Below are positions 27,701 to 32,865 of a stretch of 32,865 nucleotides of DNA, piece by piece. Made by a program: the position numbers and the translations under genes. Position 1 is the stretch's first letter. Every line of letters begins with the position of its first letter. The notes under the pieces are model-generated. The model searched no databases, was not told the DNA's origin, and was given only the letters and a program-made list of their open reading frames with translations. The DNA is from Isotricha intestinalis. Lineage: Eukaryota; Ciliophora; Litostomatea; Vestibuliferida; Isotrichidae. The stretch is from positions 1 through 32,865 of the forward strand of contig JAJJLU010003762.1 of assembly GCA_023807065.1 (NCBI GenBank). Direction: 5' to 3'.

Positions 27701-30700
27701 AAATTTAAATCATGAAGAATATATTGAACAAGTTCAAATATATTTTAATTTAAACAATGAAAAGCCTTCAATTCCAGATGGTTATGTATTTACAGCAGAT
27801 AATTTTTTTAAAACTATATTAATTGATATTAAAACTACTTATTATGTTCCAGTTATTTTAATGGGAGAAACAGGTTGTGGAAAAACATTTTTAATTAGAA
27901 TGATTTCTCAAGTTTATCATATTGAATTAAGAATTAAAAATATTCATGCTGGAACAACTGAGAAAGACATAATTGATTTTATGGAAGGTGTTATTGAAGA
28001 AACTAAAATTTATGGTAAAATTTGGGTTTTCTTTGATGAAATTAATACTTCAAATGCAATTGGTTTAATTGCTGAAATAATGTGTAATAGAACTATGCAA
28101 GGAAAAACTTTACCTAAAAATTTAATTTTTATTGCAGCATGTAATCCTTATAGAAAAAGAAAAAATAATAATACATTTAATTTTGGTTTAGTTTATAAAA
28201 AATCTAAAAATAAAGAATTAGTTTATAATGTTATTCCACTTCCTCATTCTTTAATTAATTTTGTTTTTGATTTTGGAAGTTTGTCTGAGGCTGATGAAAA
28301 AAGATATATCAAATCAATGGTTAATCAAGTAAATATTGGAAATTCAACTTTAGAAAAGTATGCTATTGAAATGATTTCATTTTGTCAATATTATATTAGA
28401 AGAGAAAATGAAGTTTCAAGTGTAAGTTTAAGAGATGCAAGAAGATTTGTAACATTATATGATTGGTTTATAAAATCTATTTCTCAAAGAGAAAATATTG
28501 AAATTGATGATAATTTAAAATTTAAATCAATATTGCTTTCAACATATATTTGTTATTTTGTAAGACTTCCAACAAAAGAAGATAAAGATAAATTATATGA
28601 AAGATTATCTGGTGTGTTAAAAGATATTGGATATACAATTAAAAAAGATAAAATGAGAGGTATAGTAACAAGTGAAATAGTCCAACTTTCAAGAAGAATA
28701 ACTTTATCAGAAGGAATTGCAATGAATACAAGTTTACAAGAAAATATATTTTCATTATTTACTTGTATAATGAATAAAATTCCTATATTTATTTGTGGAA
28801 AACCAGGATGTAGTAAAACTTTAAGTTTTGAATTATTAAAAGATAATTTACGAGGTCCAAAATCCTATGATAATTATTTTAAAACTTTACCTTCAATTTT
28901 CCCAATATATTTCCAAGGTTCATTATCAACAACATCAAAAGAAGTAAAAGATGCTTTTGACAAATCAAAACATTATGCTAAAAATATGAAAAATATGATA
29001 CCAGTTTTATTTTTTGATGAAATGGGTTTAGCTGAAATTTCTGACAACAATCCTTTAAAAATATTACATTCTGAATTAGAATATGATGAAAGTGATAAAA
29101 CTGTTGCTTTTGTTGGTATTTCAAATTGGGCTTTAGATGCTTCTAAACAAAATAGAGGAATATTTATTTCAAGACCTGATCCTTCTTTAGAAGATTTAAA
29201 AGAAACTGCAAGAGTTATTTCTCAAACTTTTAAAAACAAAGGTAATTTCAGTGTATATGAAATTATTGCTGAGTCTTATTTTAATTATAGAAATCAATTT
29301 AAAAAAGTAACTAATAAGGATTTAATTAAACAATCTGATTTTCATGGTACTAGAGATTATTATAATTTAATAAAATTGATTACTATTAAAACAAAGAAAA
29401 CAAAATTTAATGATAATGAAGATTTTTATAAATTTGCAATTAATGCTATTGATAGAAATTTTAGTGGTTTAAAATATAATGAAAAAGAAAAAGACTTTAA
29501 ATCTATGAGATTAATTTTTCAAAAAGAATATAATCAATCTAAATTACCGAGATATGATATTAAACAATGTGTAAAAGATAATATTATTGATAAAAATGCA
29601 AGATATTTATTATTAATTTCAAATGGTGCAATTTCAACTTATCTTTTAAATGTTATTCTTACTGAATTAAATAAAGATTCTCTTTTTTATTTAGGAAGTA
29701 CATTCAAAGATGATATATCAAAAAAGGATTATTCATATATTATGTTAAATAAAATAATTACAAATATTGAAAAAGGAACATTTCTAACATTAAGAAATTT
29801 AGATATTATTTATCCTTCATTATATGATTTTTTTAATCAACATTATACTTATGCTGGTATAAATAATAATAAAAAATATACAAGAATTTCAATAGGAATG
29901 ATAAATAAACCAAGAATTTTAGTCAATAATGATTTTAGAATGGCTATTTTGATTGATGATGATAATACTTTAACTCAAGAACCTCCTTTTCTAAATAGAT
30001 TTGAAAAACATTTAATTTCTTTTGATAATTTATTGACTCAACAAGAAAAAAAATTAGGAGATTTTATAATAAATTTAATTGAAAAGATGACCTCATTTAA
30101 TAATTCCCAACATAAATCTTTTATAAATATTAGTAATCAAAAATTAAATTGTCATAAAGAAGAAATTTATGGTTTAATTTATATGTTATGTAAAAATGGA
30201 AAAGAAGAAAAAAATGCTATATTGGCAAAAATCATAGAAATTATTGTTAAAACATTTTCACAAGATTTAATTCTTTTTGCACAATTTTCAAATCAAATAG
30301 ATGAACCACTATTAAAAAATATTAATTCTAATTATCATCAAAATAACTTTACTAATATAAATGAATACTTAAGGAATATTAATAAGATTAAAAAAAGGAA
30401 AAATATAATTTATACTTTTTCAAGAATTCATGAAAATATAAAATTATATATTGAAGATATTGATTGTCCTTTTATTAAAGGAAAAATTAATGAAAAAACA
30501 ATATATGAAAATTTCGTTTCGAAATTTCAAAGTCAAAGTATGGTTGAAAATTTAATAATGAAATTTTATGGTTTAAGTGTCGAAGAAGATATTAAAGAAT
30601 TAGAAAATAAAAATGTTTTAATATTTAAATTTGGAGTAGAAGACACAGAACATTTAAATTTAATTTCTCATATAATAGAAAATATTGAAAAAGATGTTGA

Positions 30701-32865
30701 TGAAGAAACTTTAAACTCTAAATTAATTTTCTTTATAATTCATATTAAAAGAATTTTTAAAAATGAGAAAAATGATGCTTCAACCGAAATTAATAATAAA
30801 AATTATATTTCACATTTAAATGAACAATATGAACAAATATTTATAGATAATCTAAATGCTCCAAAACTAAAATATAAATTTATGGATGTAATAGGAGATA
30901 AATCAAATAAACATATTTTCAGAGAAATTAATTTATTTAATTCTTTTTCAGATTTAATTTATGAAATATATAATACTTTTCAAATTGAAAATATGAAAGA
31001 ATTTGGACAAACAAGCGCAGAATATATTAATAATGTTGCTCAAAATTTTAACAATAATTCTATTGCTAAAAATTTTATAATTGAACTTTCTTATAAATAT
31101 ATTAAAACAATTCCAAATCTTTTAGATTTATTTTGGGAAAAAAGAGATATATGTGAAAAAGATGTTGATATATTATCAAGATATAAACAATTTGCAAAAA
31201 ATCTAATTAAAAAATATTTAATTAAAATATTCTATTTATTAGAAAGAGATGCTTATATGAAAATTTTATTCCAAATTAAAAATAAAGAAAATGATTCATC
31301 AAGACAAAAAATTGAAGATTTCTTATCTCAAAATCCAATTGAAGAAATTCAAATATTAGACAGTCCTTTAAGCAATAAATTAATTAAAGGATTTTCATTA
31401 AACTTTTTAGGAAGTGATAAATTATTCAGAAAAATAAACTCAATATTAAACAATTATTTAAATAAATATGATAATTTGGAGAATGATTCTGGTTTAAGAT
31501 TTGTTTATGCTGATCAAAACGAAATTCAAAAAGTTCAAAGTGATTTTAAAGATAATTTAAAAACTTTATTAGAAAATATGGGAAAAGATATTTATCAAAT
31601 TATTAATGATGAAGAAGATTTTATTCATTTAAAAGATATTACAAAAGAAAATAGAGTTGATTTAATTTCAGATTTTATTAGTCATTATTCTAAAAGAAAT
31701 GGAAGTTCAAGTGAATTTAAAAATTTCTTACATTATTTATATGACAAACTTTATGATAATTTTGAAAATAATATACATTCAAAATATGATGAAATAAATA
31801 TTTATGAATATATTTCATATTGTATTTTATTTACATATTCTAAAAAAGATTTTATATCATTTATTGAAAATAACTCTAAAAATGCATGTGATTTAGCAGA
31901 AATAAATGAAATAGATTTATTTCAAAATATTAAAAATAATATTGAAAAAGATGAAATTATTAAATTTATAGAAGATAATAATAATCCAAATGTAAAAAAA
32001 ATAATAAATGAAACTATTTATTTATTAAATGATTCATTTTTATTTTCAATTTTGAAATTAGTAAAAAAAATAACAAAAGACAAAATAAAACAATACTTTC
32101 AATTACTTTTAGCAATATATAATGATGCTTATAAATTTGAAATTGATTTTAATCTTTATGGAACCCAAATTTTCCAAATAAAAAGTACAATAGATTTGTT
32201 TGAATTTGTAGAAAAAAATGATGACTTTGGAGAAAAAATGGAAGAATATATAAATTTTGGAGAACAAGAATTAACTTTATTTAAAAAACAAGAAATAAAT
32301 GAATTAATAGAACTTATTGAAAAAGAATTTAAGTTTTTAAATTCATTTTCCAAAAATGAAAAATTTTATGAATATATAATTGATTTTTTTATCAGTAAAT
32401 ATAACTCATTTGTAAATAATAATATTCAAGATAAAATCACTGAAAATATTTTATTGAATTTAGATTTTTTGAAAAATTCATTTGATTTCTTTTTCTCAAT
32501 TTTTGATAATTTTGATTATTCAGAAGGAATTTTAGAAAATTATTCTGAAAAATTAGAAAAAATAAGTAATTTAGAATTACCTCAAATAAATAAAAAAGTT
32601 TTAGATATTATTTTATTAAATATCTTTACTGAAATAATTATGAAGAATAATTCAGAATATTTTGAAAATGGATTTCCAAATATTAAATTTTTTACTGAGA
32701 ATTATGGAAACTTTGAATCATATATGGAAGATTTAATAATTGATCAGAATTATAAAAACAGACAAAACTCAAAATTTGTTGAAATTTATTTAATTAGTTT
32801 TATCAAAATATTTATTTTTTATATTTCAAAAATTTATGCAAATCAACAATTATATGAAGAGTATA
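21723..32865 (+). CDS. Giant RNF213/mysterin-like AAA+ protein, 3' end beyond the window
   Basis: One open frame of 3714 codons from ATG 21723 (in-frame TAA at 21705) to the window edge. Signature AAA+ modules: a P-loop DNSGVGKT (1639-1646) without an acidic Walker B; GETGCGKT (2048-2055) with Walker B VFFDE (Asp2105-Glu2106) and sensor Asn2141 in AACNPYRKR; then GKPGCSKT (2359-2366) with LFFDEMGLAE (Asp2432-Glu2433) and sensor Asn2468 in ISNWALD. Strongly RNF213-specific segments are FQGSLSTTSKEV, NPLKILHSELE, NRGIFISRPDPSLED, DFHGTRDYYNLIK and EPPFLNRFEKH. These equal AAA2, AAA3 and AAA4 of the six-unit dynein-like core. About 1600 residues precede the core: helical sequence with a Lys/Glu-rich stretch (1221-1262) and a YNEN-type repeat (1354-1365). 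RNF213 is a ubiquitin E3 and ATPase; its RING and RZ fingers would lie to the right and are not visible. There is no intron and no stop. The family call is very secure; orthology is not. Confidence 0.92.
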   Translation, partial: MSNTRIFFLCSFKKNEYKKFEINCMFRKEKKNKIEHDKINPDLLELGNDGEYLIKIGIVDFIKNKIQNENYIAFSIKVKANRIDYWTENKMFNQYCQNFLFDCLLKKSNNNNPPNSLELSIQSQYSYFCNYIQQQDNIINLYNELNRDIINYLPYLKVENYDIIFMILRNIFFCNDKQSLANLFCSFIDFSFIKNLPENKVMNFNDVFEEMEKINLDELNLSEDNKLMCDKNYFRLLMDFYFKTKSTNKIIDLIQNNPDVYKFIPQFYIIKSNDPMKFIDKNIFFNSLNSIKQNKPIPKELFILLLSIIKDKEQQYQVIFEENPKLFNYLPDEIQNFIQIKEEHDYKMDIGFILELIGCEKENSENNYKLVKTLHEYMLKYYFKECEGNYFNELFIFDLNSTYENIIGFITEYKFLNEINQLIKNANTGEYFNKEDKVKKKELNAKIIQKSKKIIIKHILKRIPQDIELIEYIKNIFSLNLLFPDVFKECMNLNINYEKKIVERFSQIDFKGIKSLIKRSFFDLNCISINNFNQILTSLLGTTENFSQFSELFKILTFTESKFKNLPEIYKKSVIQIILKRYYEEVKKSKILADITIDMYDKLIIVIGWMNLDQSIREELYKIMESTRNQILTIESLILLYEFYFNIPEQKKINFKIIAEQYKTDIDKKLSQMKNNKLSETRDLLSLILGHETVDYNNKGQIEILIVVLEKLYKNKIVEDEYFQVNISDEEALILDLKKVNALNKPIKDRVFFLRESLKIFETIKEKIIESTINTSKFRLFKQFEDENLITEKLKLLCLESGDLNSLKEIINEKLDFINKITSEVNEMDNYTTNFFQDCNTDKLMESKSRIKKIFEKGHGNLKLLESHMIQQNINSIKEFLDKNKKFQNISSSSIFTELLKERIRQAEAKENENNDENEEKRKISLEKGYEMLDIAFEDYKNLFLALKDGINVEIDKINEIFGRDDFDKIKELKLMSYFFLKKEDKSFVENANYLIRIIKDQQLYIKQIDFYLHLFKIFKCRINDISEQLIDFETLLKDSSSDNYKELSNQLKNLNYLFDDNKKNYIYHVMSELSNPKSQKVIKFLINKSLNDLYSIFEVEEISEIEKIINITILIHSIKEDSESKSESELIGHIRSLIPSIQDNSEKLFQNYNYLCDVSSIKDIIENLSEKENYEDKKNEIKDFINNSIVYVQLDLGNQDAVKRKKYYSIKWKIIKPKKIEDEEEKEMEEEIKKEENEKEIEEKKEIDKNIKDEIDLKEILEKALLSKKEININIKQYKNKIDEKELFKKIKEINETNKRFSEVTNNIFKAQKILNESYSKGSHTPEILIFKINNKNIRIYEEKIDKNELEKYNENYNEDYNENRDKEYNEYIESLQSKNNDIKQKIEKAYEEFELTFLYGRQFINIINYINNGEKEEEIKNIIQYIAGGMNLCDFSQAKQLFKENNNIIESTNFSILKKFIKTILEMNDTSIDEIYETYVISNQRYKEMSAGIYTYWGVKNDNEENEKEILKISLTLSGNIPSASTILFCNEFTSIEEITSFYNRFFTCEYFIPFYLVGISSLRNEVKSELINNIKDRENNKIDAILIFILSPKETNEYTETLKSISCYRTKLTLSDNININSKIKELIDVEVLYSDNSGVGKTHSIKKFARNNDFNLIVFPFGNEENDFTIMKRLKEIDFNSYEKNILLINIFDLRQTKYANAFLFNLLFTKCFRNGENIYILPDNIKIIIELPYGFTDFRTKIPLLNLISSETLMIHLNNMPLIDENEKELLFNLDIICTYLSYLNSNKINEERIIIFPNKEKEEVSNIYEFSKNQHYDEIKKCFQAQNNSNYIPNYYQFRAFVDILSGLLKLFSNNYFLSPEVLNQGNNPERLKCRGLLVKSLIQLAKICSMPAYKKISEAQKFTYNQMSKTYNRDQENENAMNFLTSNDKITFDKLPPGIAFVNKDGHSLSVVTNSNKIDERDRKTLISLWNSQNESGVNLELVNYQNLNHEEYIEQVQIYFNLNNEKPSIPDGYVFTADNFFKTILIDIKTTYYVPVILMGETGCGKTFLIRMISQVYHIELRIKNIHAGTTEKDIIDFMEGVIEETKIYGKIWVFFDEINTSNAIGLIAEIMCNRTMQGKTLPKNLIFIAACNPYRKRKNNNTFNFGLVYKKSKNKELVYNVIPLPHSLINFVFDFGSLSEADEKRYIKSMVNQVNIGNSTLEKYAIEMISFCQYYIRRENEVSSVSLRDARRFVTLYDWFIKSISQRENIEIDDNLKFKSILLSTYICYFVRLPTKEDKDKLYERLSGVLKDIGYTIKKDKMRGIVTSEIVQLSRRITLSEGIAMNTSLQENIFSLFTCIMNKIPIFICGKPGCSKTLSFELLKDNLRGPKSYDNYFKTLPSIFPIYFQGSLSTTSKEVKDAFDKSKHYAKNMKNMIPVLFFDEMGLAEISDNNPLKILHSELEYDESDKTVAFVGISNWALDASKQNRGIFISRPDPSLEDLKETARVISQTFKNKGNFSVYEIIAESYFNYRNQFKKVTNKDLIKQSDFHGTRDYYNLIKLITIKTKKTKFNDNEDFYKFAINAIDRNFSGLKYNEKEKDFKSMRLIFQKEYNQSKLPRYDIKQCVKDNIIDKNARYLLLISNGAISTYLLNVILTELNKDSLFYLGSTFKDDISKKDYSYIMLNKIITNIEKGTFLTLRNLDIIYPSLYDFFNQHYTYAGINNNKKYTRISIGMINKPRILVNNDFRMAILIDDDNTLTQEPPFLNRFEKHLISFDNLLTQQEKKLGDFIINLIEKMTSFNNSQHKSFINISNQKLNCHKEEIYGLIYMLCKNGKEEKNAILAKIIEIIVKTFSQDLILFAQFSNQIDEPLLKNINSNYHQNNFTNINEYLRNINKIKKRKNIIYTFSRIHENIKLYIEDIDCPFIKGKINEKTIYENFVSKFQSQSMVENLIMKFYGLSVEEDIKELENKNVLIFKFGVEDTEHLNLISHIIENIEKDVDEETLNSKLIFFIIHIKRIFKNEKNDASTEINNKNYISHLNEQYEQIFIDNLNAPKLKYKFMDVIGDKSNKHIFREINLFNSFSDLIYEIYNTFQIENMKEFGQTSAEYINNVAQNFNNNSIAKNFIIELSYKYIKTIPNLLDLFWEKRDICEKDVDILSRYKQFAKNLIKKYLIKIFYLLERDAYMKILFQIKNKENDSSRQKIEDFLSQNPIEEIQILDSPLSNKLIKGFSLNFLGSDKLFRKINSILNNYLNKYDNLENDSGLRFVYADQNEIQKVQSDFKDNLKTLLENMGKDIYQIINDEEDFIHLKDITKENRVDLISDFISHYSKRNGSSSEFKNFLHYLYDKLYDNFENNIHSKYDEINIYEYISYCILFTYSKKDFISFIENNSKNACDLAEINEIDLFQNIKNNIEKDEIIKFIEDNNNPNVKKIINETIYLLNDSFLFSILKLVKKITKDKIKQYFQLLLAIYNDAYKFEIDFNLYGTQIFQIKSTIDLFEFVEKNDDFGEKMEEYINFGEQELTLFKKQEINELIELIEKEFKFLNSFSKNEKFYEYIIDFFISKYNSFVNNNIQDKITENILLNLDFLKNSFDFFFSIFDNFDYSEGILENYSEKLEKISNLELPQINKKVLDIILLNIFTEIIMKNNSEYFENGFPNIKFFTENYGNFESYMEDLIIDQNYKNRQNSKFVEIYLISFIKIFIFYISKIYANQQLYEEY
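25782..25817 (+). repeat. Three 12-base in-frame repeats in the RNF213-like gene
   Basis: Three tandem 12-mers, TATAATGAAAAT, TATAATGAAGAT and TATAATGAAAAT, encode YNEN-YNED-YNEN at residues 1354-1365. They differ by one base and probably arose by slippage in a disordered linker before the AAA core. Confidence 0.85.

Noticed and set aside
32156..32353. Minus-strand 65-codon frame near the right edge
   Set aside because: Antisense shadow within the RNF213-like frame, which continues through it.
21723..32865. Dynein heavy chain or midasin as the identity of the giant gene
   Set aside because: The sequence around the two active AAA units (SLSTTSKEV, DEMGLAE, NRGIFISRPDPSLED, DFHGTRDYYNLIK) is RNF213-type, and no dynein microtubule-binding stalk or midasin-type repeats were seen.
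1..32865. tRNA, rRNA, transposon, CRISPR or telomere repeats
   Set aside because: I looked for local GC-rich islands, clover-leaf-like segments, transposase or reverse-transcriptase motifs, regularly spaced repeats and G-rich/C-rich end repeats, and found none.

Overview
The window is a very A+T-rich piece of a nuclear genome from a unicellular eukaryote. Evidence for a eukaryote includes a karyopherin, a Nup96-type nucleoporin, an LMBR1-family membrane protein, a eukaryotic-type protein kinase, MYND and RING zinc fingers, a giant RNF213-like AAA+ protein, and a canonical GT-AG intron. Genes are dense, on both strands, and almost intron-free. Asparagine and lysine runs are common. Of the twelve gene ends visible, eleven use TAA and one TGA, and family-recognisable frames contain no in-frame TAA, TAG or TGA, so the standard code fits. 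This style would suit a standard-code anaerobic or rumen-type ciliate (litostome), an anaerobic gut fungus or another AT-rich protist. I cannot decide among these from the sequence alone.

Layout: 1-4.3 kb holds the 3' end of a coiled-coil gene (+) and two unrecognised orphans, one minus and one plus. 4.3-8.7 kb holds two minus-strand genes: an importin-beta family karyopherin (importin-9-like) and a MYND-finger protein. 9.0-12.9 kb holds two plus-strand genes: a Nup96-like scaffold nucleoporin that may begin with a degenerate Nup98-type autoproteolytic fold, and an Asn-rich unknown. 13.4-15.1 kb is an LMBD1-like membrane protein (-) that needs one 65-nt intron removed. 15.2-18.3 kb is a plus-strand trio: a secreted GH5 endoglycoceramidase-like hydrolase, pyroglutamyl-peptidase I, and a small RING-type protein. 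18.3-19.9 kb has no intact gene but contains what reads as a decayed minus-strand coiled-coil gene. A protein kinase (-) follows.

The last third, from 21723 to the right edge, is one uninterrupted reading frame of more than 3700 codons. It carries the signature AAA+ modules of RNF213/mysterin. The window ends before the expected RING and C-terminal parts. It is the most interesting object here.

The genes do not form one pathway. Two neighbours share the nuclear-pore/transport theme (karyopherin and Nup96), and the GH5 hydrolase and peptidase could both serve nutrient breakdown, but linkage in eukaryotes is weak evidence for either. I see no transposons, CRISPR arrays, tRNA or rRNA genes, or telomeric repeats.
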